Both the position numbers and the translations under genes were made by a program. A DNA stretch of 64,000 bases from the NCBI GenBank assembly GCA_000597885.1, contig CP004371.1, forward strand, positions 2,806,501 through 2,870,500, written 5' to 3'. Numbering within the stretch: position 1 is the stretch's first letter; every line of letters begins with the position of its first letter. Shown piece by piece: positions 52,526 to 61,166 of this stretch. The DNA is from Flammeovirgaceae bacterium 311 (GTDB lineage Bacteria > Bacteroidota > Bacteroidia > Cytophagales > Cyclobacteriaceae). The notes below the pieces were generated by a model. It saw only the letters and a program-made list of their open reading frames with translations. It did not search any database and was not told the origin of the DNA.

Positions 52526-53455
52526 CTAATTAAAAATTTTAGCTTTTAACTTCGTCAATTCTCCAAGCAGCAAGGTATCCTTTACCAGTTCCTCTTTACC
52601 AATCTTCGCGGCTGCTTGAACAATCTCAAAGTTCAGGGTATCTATCTCGGTTTCCCTGCCGTTTTTAATATCCTGCAGGGTAGAGATCAGTTGCCCCTCA
52701 GAAGACCTGCTGATCAGCAGCAGCTTTGCCAGAATTTCGTCCGGATCAAGCTTTATGGCATTTCCCTTTGCTATTTCCACACATTCCCCAATTACCCTTT
52801 TCGCTATGTTCAATGCATCTTTATTCCGGTAAAAAATGCCGTTATCCACATCCAGCAGGGGGCAAATGGAGTTAAAAACACAGTTGATAATGGTCTTTTC
52901 CCAGATGATTGGCTGAATGTCGGATTCCAACCTGAACTGAAAATATTTACTGCTAAGTTGCGCTACAACGGCCTGCAGCTTAGCTCCACCCCCCCGTATT
53001 ACTCCTATGGGAGACTCAGCAACAGGTTTGAAGGAAAGCGTATGTGCTGAAGTTATTTGACTGGTCGCAAAGAGCACACAGCGGTAGATTTCAGGAAAAC
53101 CTTCCTCAGCAAAGGGCTGCTCAACTCCCAGCCCGTTTTGCAGGATCACCAGAGGCGCATCCTTTATTTTACCCTTTAGTAAGCTGGATAACCTTTTATT
53201 CCCATAGGACTTGTTTGTTAGCACGATAAGGCCATCGAGTTCAGAAAAGCTGCCCAGGGTACTGGTCTGGAAGGTAGCCTCCAGGCTTTCCTGATTCATT
53301 AGCTCAACCCGGACCTGTGACCGATAGCTTTCGCCCTCATCCACACTCCCCCGAAGCATGACTACCTGCCTGTTATTCAGTGTGAGGAATACTGCAAGGG
53401 CTCTGCCAATTGCACCAGATCCCACAATAAATATTTTCTCATTATTCATAGTCAT
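52526..53455 (-). CDS. 2-dehydropantoate 2-reductase-like protein
   Basis: A 309-residue ketopantoate-reductase-family protein; the start at 53455 or 53449 places the Rossmann loop KIFIVGSGAIGRALAVFL at its N-terminus. The ApbA/PanE C-terminal helical domain follows with the active-site lysine region IIWEKTIINCVFNSICPLL. It may make pantoate for coenzyme A, but many Bacteroidota have additional paralogues acting on other 2-oxo acids. No other pantothenate gene is nearby. Confidence 0.88.
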   Translation of the reverse strand: MTMNNEKIFIVGSGAIGRALAVFLTLNNRQVVMLRGSVDEGESYRSQVRVELMNQESLEATFQTSTLGSFSELDGLIVLTNKSYGNKRLSSLLKGKIKDAPLVILQNGLGVEQPFAEEGFPEIYRCVLFATSQITSAHTLSFKPVAESPIGVIRGGGAKLQAVVAQLSSKYFQFRLESDIQPIIWEKTIINCVFNSICPLLDVDNGIFYRNKDALNIAKRVIGECVEIAKGNAIKLDPDEILAKLLLISRSSEGQLISTLQDIKNGRETEIDTLNFEIVQAAAKIGKEELVKDTLLLGELTKLKAKIFN

Positions 53456-53552
53456 ATGGTTAAAATGGCGTGTACCAGCCGCCAGCCTACGGTACATATG
53501 CATGCAACTGCAACATGCTTATCGAACAGCAAGTGAAGAAAGTTATACTGAC

Positions 53553-54299
53553 TTATTTCCCTCCTGTAATGTCAATAAACGTCCCGGTGGAATAAGAGGC
53601 TTCGTCAGAAAGTAACCACAAAATCGCCCGGGCAACTTCTTCAGGCTTCCCGCCACGTTTCATCGGGACACTTTCTTTGACCCTGTCCACCCTGGCCGGC
53701 TCGCCGCCACTGGCATGAATATCGGTGTAAATAAAGGCAGGGCGTACTGCGTTAACCCGAATTCCTTCATCAGCGACTTCTTTTGACAGGCCGAGGGTGA
53801 AAGTATCAACCGCCCCTTTGGAGGCCGCATAATCAACATATTCCCCGGGAGCACCGGTACGTGCTGCTATGGAGGAAACATTTACAATGGCACCTCCCCT
53901 ACCGCCTCTTTTTGTGGACATTCTTAATACTGCTTCCTGGGCACAGAGAAAACAGCTGACAACATTAGCACTGAAAATCCGGTACAGCCTGTCAGCACGC
54001 ATTTCCTCTACCCGCTGCTGCGGTTCCAGAATACCTGCATTGTTGACTAATGCACTAAGATAGCTCCCCTGTTCATCAAGGGTAGCAAATAGCCTTTTTA
54101 CTTCTGCCTCCGAGGATACATCTGCCTGAACTGCTTCGGCGCTGCCACCGTGCTGCTGAATATACTGCACAACACCCATGGCTGCAGCCTCATTCTTCAG
54201 GTAGTTTACCCAAACCCGGTAGCCCCTGGCAGCCGCTAACACAGCCGTAGCTGCGCCAATTCCACGACTTGCCCCGGTAATAAGTACAGCCTTCTTCAT
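53553..54299 (-). CDS. SDR family oxidoreductase
   Basis: The start is ATG 54299, giving MKKAVLITGASRGIGAATAV with the TGxxxGxG cofactor motif; a longer frame upstream encodes no sensible N-terminus. The active-site Tyr-x-x-x-Lys is YVDYAASKG, preceded by NVSSIAARTG with the catalytic Ser. The short length (248 residues) and C-terminal GTFIDITGGK fit classical SDRs. The substrate is unknown. Next to it are a cupin and a ketopantoate-reductase-like gene on the same strand. Confidence 0.93.
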   Translation of the reverse strand: MKKAVLITGASRGIGAATAVLAAARGYRVWVNYLKNEAAAMGVVQYIQQHGGSAEAVQADVSSEAEVKRLFATLDEQGSYLSALVNNAGILEPQQRVEEMRADRLYRIFSANVVSCFLCAQEAVLRMSTKRGGRGGAIVNVSSIAARTGAPGEYVDYAASKGAVDTFTLGLSKEVADEGIRVNAVRPAFIYTDIHASGGEPARVDRVKESVPMKRGGKPEEVARAILWLLSDEASYSTGTFIDITGGK

Positions 54300-54363
54300 C
54301 TTGCGTGAACAGAAAGTTAAGTACGGATAAGAATTAAACTGCTTCTTACGGGTATCACCTGTT

Positions 54364-54711
54364 TCAGGATAAGTGATTGATGGGCTCGCTCCTTTCGCCT
54401 CCGGGGGGACCGTAGAATAAAACCCAGGTACTAAAATCATCGGTAAATTCAACAAACCTATGATTTGCCCCGGCCGGCACAAACAAAAAGTCTCCTGCTT
54501 TAAATGCTGTTAATTCCTCTTCCAGCATAAACTTACCGCTACCTGTTGCAATGATATATACTTCATCCCTGTCATGGGGCATTTGCTTGTCAGTTGCTAT
54601 AGGTCGATAAAGTTCAACAGACAAGCTTCCATGCTCAAACATTATTTTAAATTCATGAGGGATTGCCTGAAGTGATTGTAGTGCCGAAGCAAGTGCTACT
54701 TTATTTCTCAT
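54364..54711 (-). CDS. Cupin domain protein
   Basis: A 115-residue single-domain cupin. The two motifs are MPHDRDEVYIIATGSGKFML and AGDFLFVPAGANHRFVEF, holding His, Glu and the second His as metal ligands. Cupins bind a metal and a small acid or sugar; no substrate can be named. It lies 64 bases upstream of the SDR gene on the same strand. Confidence 0.9.
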   Translation of the reverse strand: MRNKVALASALQSLQAIPHEFKIMFEHGSLSVELYRPIATDKQMPHDRDEVYIIATGSGKFMLEEELTAFKAGDFLFVPAGANHRFVEFTDDFSTWVLFYGPPGGERSEPINHLS

Positions 54712-54862
54712 ATGTTTTTTTTTGATTTCATCCAGGGAGTAAGAGGTAAACTGGCAGCATGCAACTCATCTGTTGGGTGCGAGGTAAAGTTATGCTCAAT
54801 TACCTGCCTGTAGGCGCCTCCCCTATGGGGAACAGTATCCTGAAAAAAACCTGCAGGCAAGC

Positions 54863-55408
54863 TTAATTCCACTTAACGGCAAATGCCAGCAGGAGCTTTA
54901 TCATGTAGAGCAAAACCAGGAGCGTTACGATCGGATGAGAATAGTTTAGACAAAAAACAACACTTAGCCCCAGTACCAAGAAAAAGGCGGCATACACTCT
55001 TTGGTTCAGATAATCTGTCAGCCCATTGATCAGCAGCATGGCCACCAGGGTATAGGCAGTGATGGCCATGAGCGGAATAAAGTTGTCAGCTACTGAAAAA
55101 ACATAGTAGATTAACAGGGGCTGCAACACATGCAGCGCAATAAAAAAATACCTTTTCCCCGCCCGATTCTTATAGTAAAGATTAGTGCCTTCGGTAAAAT
55201 TTGCCACAATGCCTCCGGCCAGATCCAAAGTCAGGAACCCCAATACAACCTGTTTCCATCCGCCCATTTCCCGTGCATAATAAAGGACGGTTATGCACAC
55301 CAAAACGCCCGTCAGATAGGTGAGCAGCAGATCGATAACCCGAGCCCTTTGCCCATGCAGCTCCTGCAGGAATCCCGGGATGTTCAGCTCTTTATTCAAT
55401 GTGTTCAT
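54863..55408 (-). CDS. Hypothetical membrane protein
   Basis: A 181-residue protein with about six membrane helices from residue 24 on. A cytoplasmic start (MNTLNKELNIPGFLQELHGQ) precedes them. A loop with GGIVANFTEGTNLYYKNRAGKRYFFIA is the most distinctive stretch. I do not recognise the family. It stands between the cupin gene and the first DinB gene on the minus strand. Confidence 0.75.
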   Translation of the reverse strand: MNTLNKELNIPGFLQELHGQRARVIDLLLTYLTGVLVCITVLYYAREMGGWKQVVLGFLTLDLAGGIVANFTEGTNLYYKNRAGKRYFFIALHVLQPLLIYYVFSVADNFIPLMAITAYTLVAMLLINGLTDYLNQRVYAAFFLVLGLSVVFCLNYSHPIVTLLVLLYMIKLLLAFAVKWN

Positions 55409-55582
55409 TATTTCATGATTGATGCTCTACGTGACAATGTTTATAAAAATATCTACCTCTTTGAATTGTTAAACAAGCAGGCCAGGCAGAATCTTTAACA
55501 GTCCATTCATACACAATGATGGGTGGCGCCGTTTCCGCAGGAGCAGCAGGGTTCGGTCGAATGTCTGGCTTAATGCTTACTA

Positions 55583-56083
55583 TCAGGTGCGGGAAACCTT
55601 CTGAAGCTGTTCGGCACTAAGACCGAAGATAGGCGGCGTAGATACTCCCAGCATTCCCAGGTAGAGATACAGCTGTCCACGGTGGTGAATTTCATGTTCT
55701 GTCAGGGCCAGTAACCATTTCCAGGCAGAGATCTCTCCGCCAGTAGGTAACCGGCATTTCCGCTCTAAGCCCTCGTCCCCGATGCTTTGGAAAATCGCCA
55801 CAGATTCGTTGTGCATGCTATGGAAATACTGCAGCACTCCCTCATAGCCATCGGCCAGCTCCTTTCCGCAGCCCCTGTAACGGCTTGGCCTCCCCAGGAG
55901 CGTTTCTGCATACAGGTCGCGCTCAATGGCCGCAATGTGTCGAATGAGGTCTGCCAGGGTAAATTTACCGGCTTTGTAAGTCCAGTCCAGCTGCTCGGGC
56001 GGAACCACGTTAATCACCTGATTGGTCCGGTAGCGGATTCGCTCGTAATAGCGAAGGAAGGAAGACATTGTATGAATCTCCAT
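55583..56083 (-). CDS. DinB family protein (1)
   Basis: A 166-residue four-helix-bundle protein of the DinB/YfiT class. His residues in TLADLIRHIAAIERD and LALTEHEIHHRGQLYLYLGMLG are spaced as in the family's metal site. Bacterial DinB proteins are often thiol transferases or detoxifying enzymes. A Met two codons inside the start (MSSFLRYYER) is also possible. It is 37 bases downstream of a second DinB-like gene; tandem duplication is possible but the two are clearly diverged. Confidence 0.9.
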   Translation of the reverse strand: MEIHTMSSFLRYYERIRYRTNQVINVVPPEQLDWTYKAGKFTLADLIRHIAAIERDLYAETLLGRPSRYRGCGKELADGYEGVLQYFHSMHNESVAIFQSIGDEGLERKCRLPTGGEISAWKWLLALTEHEIHHRGQLYLYLGMLGVSTPPIFGLSAEQLQKVSRT

Positions 56084-56120
56084 AAGCCAGGCCCTAGCAA
56101 TAATGGTTTAAATATAGCAA

Positions 56121-56588
56121 TCACACCGGCATTTCCCGCTTAAAGAAGATGTAATCCGTAAGCGGGGGTTCAGCAGCTGCCTGTCTTAACAGCAGGGCGA
56201 CCTGCCCCCGGTGATAGGCCGAATGGTTCAGGATATGGAAATAGATCTCCTGGATGCTGTTGGTAAAGTCGACTCCCCTGCTATTCTGGTAATAGACCTG
56301 CTTGCCCAGTTGCAGACCGAACTTTGTGGACTGCAGAAAAAGAAGCGTGTTCGTGTAGTTCTGATCATTAAGCTTGGAAAAGACTTCCTTATCCAGCTTT
56401 TCCCAGGGATGGACCTGAAGCCCATCAACCGGATAGATGCGGTTTAGCCAGATGCGATGCGCATTGAGCAGATGGCTGAAAATCTCATAAGCCCTGGCCG
56501 GGAGCGAATCGACTGTTGTAAGTACCTCGACAATGCTTTCGTTGGCCCTATGGTTGTAGGCAAACCAATCTTTTAAAAAAGCTTCCAT
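56121..56588 (-). CDS. DinB family protein (2)
   Basis: The start ATG at 56588 follows the preceding stop by one base (MEAFLKDWFAYNHRANESIVEVL). The 155-residue product has the DinB pattern: FSHLLNAHRIWLNRI early and LNHSAYHRGQVALLLRQ near the end, with the three histidines that bind metal. It is coupled to a YbhB-like gene upstream and followed by the other DinB gene. Confidence 0.9.
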   Translation of the reverse strand: MEAFLKDWFAYNHRANESIVEVLTTVDSLPARAYEIFSHLLNAHRIWLNRIYPVDGLQVHPWEKLDKEVFSKLNDQNYTNTLLFLQSTKFGLQLGKQVYYQNSRGVDFTNSIQEIYFHILNHSAYHRGQVALLLRQAAAEPPLTDYIFFKREMPV

Positions 56589-56589
56589 A

Positions 56590-57132
56590 CTACCTCCCGT
56601 AATACAGGACCAAAGATGCCTTCTGAATAGTATTGGCATTCAGGTTAAACCCCACAAGGGCCGGATTAGCCTCTTCATCCAGCTCCAGCTTTTCGGTGTT
56701 TAGTGCATAAACGGTAAGGATGTATGTGTATACCCCTTGTCCTTCCGGCGGACAAGGTCCTCCATATCCCGGCCTGCCAAAATCTGTCAGGCTCTGAATA
56801 CTACCCTTTGGAGCGATCGGCAGCTCCGGATTTCCGGCATTGGCCGAAAGCTCACGGGTTCCGGCAGGAAGATTAAACATGACCCAATGCCACCAGCCGC
56901 TGCCCGTGGGCGCATCCTGGTCGTACATCGTTACGGCAAAGCTTTTGGTACCGGCCGGCACATTTTCCCAGCTAAGCTGCGGCGAAATATTTGCACCGCT
57001 GCACCCAAAGCCGTTATACACCTGATCGGCAGTTGCCTGACCGCCGATATCCCGGCTTTTCAGCGTGAAGGTCTGTGCAATCACCCCATGGCTGAAGAGC
57101 AGCAGCATAGGGAGGTAAAGTATCTTTTTCAT
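56590..57132 (-). CDS. YbhB/YbcL family Raf kinase inhibitor-like protein
   Basis: A 180-residue PEBP-fold protein with a signal peptide (KKILYLPMLLLFSHGVIAQT). Diagnostic segments are SPQLSWENVPAGTKSFAVTMYDQDAPTG, WHWVMFNLPAG and GYGGPCPPEGQGVYTYILTVYAL, which shape the anion-binding pocket. Its ligand in bacteria is unknown. It is exported, unlike E. coli YbhB. It lies 102 bases downstream of a divergent-free AraC regulator gene and precedes the two DinB genes. Confidence 0.94.
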   Translation of the reverse strand: MKKILYLPMLLLFSHGVIAQTFTLKSRDIGGQATADQVYNGFGCSGANISPQLSWENVPAGTKSFAVTMYDQDAPTGSGWWHWVMFNLPAGTRELSANAGNPELPIAPKGSIQSLTDFGRPGYGGPCPPEGQGVYTYILTVYALNTEKLELDEEANPALVGFNLNANTIQKASLVLYYGR

Positions 57133-57234
57133 GCTTTCTTTGTGTTACTAATTCTGGTATCACAAAGGTAAAGCCGGGCGCCTGAGACAAGGTAACGCTG
57201 GTGGTCCAATAAATGTGGTACAAGGTTCAGTAGC

Positions 57235-58107
57235 TTAGGCAGAGACATCCTTTGCCTGTCCCGGGGTAAACCCCCACTTTTCCCTGAACACTTTCACGAA
57301 GTGGGATACATTTTCAAAGCCAACCTCCAGACACACCTCCGATACATTTTTATCGGTAGACTTTAACAGGAAATAAGCCTCCTGCAGGCGCCGCTCCTGT
57401 ATCCATTTACGGGGGGAAGTGTGGTACAACTCCTCCACCCTCCGTTTGAAAGTAGAAAGGCTATAGCCCCCCAGGAATGCCAGTTGCTCTACAGAAATCT
57501 GCTCCCTATAGTGCTGCTCCAGCAAACGCTCCACCGCGTGCTGCCCGCGGTTCTGGAGCCGGGATAAGAAGGAGACAAAGGCAGCCCCTGATTCTGCATG
57601 TGCCAGCAACCAAAAAAGCTCCTGCAGCTTGATGGACAAAAGCGAGCCGACATTATTAGTCAAGTGTCGATCTGCTTTCAGGTAAGCCTTTACAGACTGG
57701 GCAAAAGGAAAACAATTAGCCGAGGCAGGAATTTTCAAAAGCTCGGTAAAAGCGCCGTCGCTCTTCTCAAGCTCCCGAAACATACCAGCAGATAACTTAA
57801 TGGCCATCGCATCATCAAAGAAGATCATCAGGCTTTCATAACGCGTGGAAACAGCAAACTTCTCCGTCATGATGTAGTTGCCCTTCTTGAGGAAAAAACC
57901 TTCCCCTGCCCTGATGCTGATCTTGCCAGAAGGGCTAAAAACCTCCTTATAACCCTCCAGCAGGATTACCACCGCATTTGCGGTAAATTGAACATTGGCT
58001 CTTTGAGTTTCCTGTGCAGCCCTGTACAGGAAAACATCTATGCCATCTCCTGAGCTCAGGAAATCTTCCGAGCTTTCGAATACAAAGGGCAAACTCCATA
58101 CTAGCAT
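57235..58107 (-). CDS. AraC family transcriptional regulator
   Basis: A 290-residue regulator. Residues 1-180 form a cupin-like effector domain, and residues about 190-288 hold the two helix-turn-helices of AraC/XylS, with EQLAFLGGYSLSTFKRRVEELYHTSP and NVSEVCLEVGFENVSHFVKVFREKWGFTPGQ. Its position at the head of the minus-strand run YbhB-DinB-DinB suggests control of those genes, which is inference. The N-terminal ligand is unknown. Confidence 0.94.
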   Translation of the reverse strand: MLVWSLPFVFESSEDFLSSGDGIDVFLYRAAQETQRANVQFTANAVVILLEGYKEVFSPSGKISIRAGEGFFLKKGNYIMTEKFAVSTRYESLMIFFDDAMAIKLSAGMFRELEKSDGAFTELLKIPASANCFPFAQSVKAYLKADRHLTNNVGSLLSIKLQELFWLLAHAESGAAFVSFLSRLQNRGQHAVERLLEQHYREQISVEQLAFLGGYSLSTFKRRVEELYHTSPRKWIQERRLQEAYFLLKSTDKNVSEVCLEVGFENVSHFVKVFREKWGFTPGQAKDVSA

Positions 58108-58474
58108 AGACTACAATTGGATTGTTAAGTAATATAGGTTGTTCCTGAGTAACGCGAGCTACTCCATAAATATACCTGTATCTTTCCGTCTGCCCCTTGC
58201 AATCCCGGAGCAGGTGAATTAACTATCATTTAAGCATGGGGTAGAGTATCATTTTCTGCAAGGAAGATTCTGTATCCTGTAGAGCCAAAAAAATTGCCCG
58301 TACATATTTTGAGACCGACCATAGCCCTGAGGTTTTGTAATCTTCTACATCCGCCTCAAAGTTTATTCATAGCTACTTTACCACTTTAAATATATTAAAT
58401 AGGCGGAGGGTGTTACAATATACTAATATATGTATTTATGCCTGTTGAATTACACTGGCAGATGATGCCGGATT
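58108..58474. other. Intergenic region without a supported gene
   Basis: These 367 A/T-rich bases lie upstream of the AraC gene. No ORF, repeat or convincing promoter is seen; short words such as TATACCTGTATCTTT near 58170 may be part of the AraC promoter. Confidence 0.4.
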
Positions 58475-59014
58475 TTAGCTGGCCCTGTGCCAGATGGGCA
58501 GTAAATATAATCCAATGCACAACAGGTAGATCAGTTTTGAATCATTTCTGCCAATATTACTAAGCAGTAAACGCACAAAATCAGGTGTGAAATGATAACT
58601 AAACAGCTTTCTTTTTTGGTGGTCCATTAGTATGAGCTTACCATCCGGACAATATTGAATCTTCCAGGCATAGGTTTGCTTGTGCAGGCTGATAGTTCCT
58701 TCATTCAGTTTGTGGTTGCTTTTCTTTATATAACCGATGGACTGCCCGCTATCCCTGTTGGCTAAAAGTAAACAAGAAGAAAAAAATGAACTACAATCCT
58801 TAAATTCTACCAACATACTGTTAAGCTCGATTTGAACTAAACCATCTTGCTTTCTGGGTATGCAAAGGGTAGCAACTAAATGCGCCTCTTCATAAAGATG
58901 AAAGAACATAACCTCCTCACCTACATCTCCTTCCCAATAGAACTGTAGCTTATCAGAGGAAGAAGAAGTAGGTAAAAAAGTAGATTCATCTGGTGGTATT
59001 GGTAAAAAGAGCAT
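58475..59014 (-). CDS. Hypothetical protein
   Basis: A 179-residue protein, beta-rich and Ser-rich in its first third, with a C-terminal hydrophobic segment (residues about 158-175, SKLIYLLCIGLYLLPIW) that could be a membrane anchor. I do not recognise a family. The A/T-rich composition is unlike the surrounding core genes, which may indicate rapid evolution or transfer. It has no co-directional neighbour within 100 bases other than the isochorismatase-like gene upstream. Confidence 0.6.
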   Translation of the reverse strand: MLFLPIPPDESTFLPTSSSSDKLQFYWEGDVGEEVMFFHLYEEAHLVATLCIPRKQDGLVQIELNSMLVEFKDCSSFFSSCLLLANRDSGQSIGYIKKSNHKLNEGTISLHKQTYAWKIQYCPDGKLILMDHQKRKLFSYHFTPDFVRLLLSNIGRNDSKLIYLLCIGLYLLPIWHRAS

Positions 59015-59123
59015 GTGGAAAAACTTTCAAAGAACTGCACAAGCATATAGATGCCTGCAGCATCTATAACTATCAAGGTAGATTATGATAGAGCAGCCTT
59101 GACTAGGAAATATTTGAAAATAG

Positions 59124-59951
59124 CTAAGCGCCTGTGACTGTTGTATTGGGCTGAACAGCAGCATCATCAGAGGCTGATGCCTTTACGGAAGCCTTACTTT
59201 TTTTAGGTTTAGCAGCTGCATTTTCTCCTGTAACAACACCCCCCGACTTTCTCCCCTGCTTCTTTTTTGTAGGCTTTTGGGCTTGCCTGGTGCTCGTTGC
59301 CATGCCAGGCTCAACATTTCTCATGTTAGCCTCGGCAGCTTCCAGGGCCGCCTTAGCAGATTCAAAAGCAGCCTCCTGCTTGGCAGCCTCTTTGATGAGC
59401 TTCTTCCTTTTCTTCTCTTCAGATTTAATAAAAGCTTTTGCCGTTGTTATTTCAACATCATTACTGTCTAGGATTGCCATTACCACTTTGTGCGCGAGCG
59501 ATGGCTTAATCTTCTCACCCTCCACCCTTAATTTGCTTACTGCGCAGGCATCTTGCACAACAGTGCAGGCATAGTTTAGGGATTTTGCAGCATGAACGGT
59601 GGCTATCAGGTATTTTTCTGCCGCCAATCCTGCAACAAGCAGATGAGTAGCCTCCAGGCTTTTTAGTGTTTCCGCCAGTTTCTGATCGGCAAAGGCATTC
59701 ACCTCGGCTGTAACCAGCGTTGGTTCATCCTTTTTTGGTTCTAATAACTCATATGTTTGCAGGTTGTCAACAGATAGATCTTCAAGTTTACCCATGTGCA
59801 TCACATGTATAACCGGAAGATGATGTTCCCTGAAATGTTCAAGCAGCTTAGCGGCAGCTTTAGCACTCATTTTAACATCTTTAGTATAGTGGCTGCCTTT
59901 CTTTTTGAAGAAACTATCCTGAAAAGCCACAAGAAGCAGTGCCGTTTGCAT
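59124..59951 (-). CDS. Isochorismatase-fold pseudo-hydrolase with histone-H1-like basic tail
   Basis: This 275-residue protein has an isochorismatase/cysteine-hydrolase domain at residues 1-175 (QTALLLVAFQDSF, HLLVAGLAAEKYLIATVHAA, YACTVVQDACAV). All expected catalytic residues are altered: the Asp of the DxQ start is Ala9, the nucleophile Cys is Tyr114 and the Lys position near residue 82 is not Lys. A tail of about 100 residues follows, rich in Lys, Ala and Glu, with KKRKKLIKEAAKQEAAF, then PTKKKQGRKSGG and KPKKSKASVKAS. The tail looks like histone-H1-type nucleic-acid binding regions. Enzymatic function is unlikely; a DNA- or RNA-associated role is inferred. Confidence 0.85.
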   Translation of the reverse strand: MQTALLLVAFQDSFFKKKGSHYTKDVKMSAKAAAKLLEHFREHHLPVIHVMHMGKLEDLSVDNLQTYELLEPKKDEPTLVTAEVNAFADQKLAETLKSLEATHLLVAGLAAEKYLIATVHAAKSLNYACTVVQDACAVSKLRVEGEKIKPSLAHKVVMAILDSNDVEITTAKAFIKSEEKKRKKLIKEAAKQEAAFESAKAALEAAEANMRNVEPGMATSTRQAQKPTKKKQGRKSGGVVTGENAAAKPKKSKASVKASASDDAAVQPNTTVTGA

Positions 59952-60512
59952 AAATGATACGGGTAAATGTAATGCTGATTATTAAAAATTGCGTTTCAAT
60001 TTCCCCACTTGTTCAGCGCTTGCCAAGTTATCCATGTTATGATTTAATTAATAAATTCATGCGCAAATGACTATAATATTAACAGCATAACTGGCATATA
60101 GGAAATATGCAAATCATGTTAAAAAATTAGCATCAGCTTTCTGAATAAACCTTATCTTAAAATCCAATCTATAACTAATGGTTAACAGTAGGATACTTTA
60201 GAAGAATTTCTTGTTTGACCTACAAACGATCAACTCCTTTACAGCTACAACAGCACTGCTTAGCAGCCTAGTGCAGAGTAACAAAGAGTGCTGCCGGCTA
60301 TTACATGGAGAAGAATGAAGACTGTTTTATTTGTACAGACAAAGCCAGCTCAAAAAGCTGGCTTTGTCTGTAATTTATTATTGTATGAAGAGGATACTAA
60401 AATGATACAGAGACAGTTAACAGATCCGAACAAGCGGACTTCTTAGTCAGAAAAGAAAAACTACAAATGAATTAACCAGTAGCACGATGAGTAAGGAAGC
60501 TCGGGGCTAGGG
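59952..60512. other. Intergenic region with a perfect hairpin
   Basis: These 561 bases have no supported gene. The main feature is the 15-bp perfect hairpin at 60335-60371. The left part is A/T-rich (TTAATTAATAAATT near 60040) and may hold the promoter for the isochorismatase-like gene. Confidence 0.5.
60335..60371. terminator. Perfect 15-bp hairpin
   Basis: ACAGACAAAGCCAGC pairs exactly with GCTGGCTTTGTCTGT around TCAAAAA. It lies 142 bases beyond the 3' end of the minus-strand coiled-coil gene, but no T run follows on either strand, so a terminator role is not certain. It could be a processed-RNA stem or a small RNA end. Confidence 0.45.
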
Positions 60513-60734
60513 CTAATCAAGGGCTACATCATCCAGGGCTGTTTCTATGTTGTTTAAGGTAATATTTACATGTTTCAGCCGGCTCACCACATCGTCCATA
60601 GAATAGCCCTTCCATTTATCAGTGAGTTTACTTACTTCCTGCTTTACCACCTCAACGTTGCTGTATACCTCCTGTAACTGACCTTCCAGTGTGTTCAGTT
60701 TGGTGAGAATTTTCTCAAGCTTTTCTTCATGCAT
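60513..60734 (-). CDS. Small coiled-coil hypothetical protein
   Basis: A 73-residue protein, almost entirely helical, with heptad spacing (KILTKLNTLEGQLQEVYSNV, then VVSRLKHVNITLNNIETAL). No signal peptide or known motif. It stands alone, between two gene-poor gaps, and I cannot assign a role. Confidence 0.7.
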   Translation of the reverse strand: MHEEKLEKILTKLNTLEGQLQEVYSNVEVVKQEVSKLTDKWKGYSMDDVVSRLKHVNITLNNIETALDDVALD

Positions 60735-61166
60735 CTTTTTATAATTTAATCATGTCAGGAAATTCAATATAGATTGATCACTACTATTGCATTCGCTTAA
60801 AATACCGCTCGAAATGAAGGACTCTTATCGCCTCTTGCCACTCCAGGCCCGGTGCTGATGTACTCCCCTTCCTCTAGTTTGTAAGGCCGAGAATAGTGTT
60901 TGTTTCAGCCTTTACAAAGCTCCGGATTGGCAAACAGATTATCAAACCTGCCAGATTATGCTTTCAATATGTTCTATCAAAGGAAATAACAACTGCTTTA
61001 CAATTGCAGAAAGAATACATAAAACAGCAGGGAATCCGGAGTTAGGCTGCTGGCAGTGGTTGGTTACCGGCCCCTCTGTAAGAGCAAATTTAACCTAAAC
61101 TTTACAGCTAAATTTTTTAATGCTGCAGTGCAATGGCTTGCTTTGCCTTTTTAACGGTCTGTATAT
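60735..61166. other. Intergenic region without a supported gene
   Basis: These 432 bases separate the small coiled-coil gene and the HAMP/GAF sensor gene. I see no ORF, RNA gene or repeat of note. The stretch near 61090-61130 is A/T-rich and likely includes the sensor's promoter. Confidence 0.4.

Noticed and set aside
55583-56588. The two DinB genes as one gene split by a frameshift
   Set aside because: Each has its own complete set of metal-ligand histidines and a full-length fold.
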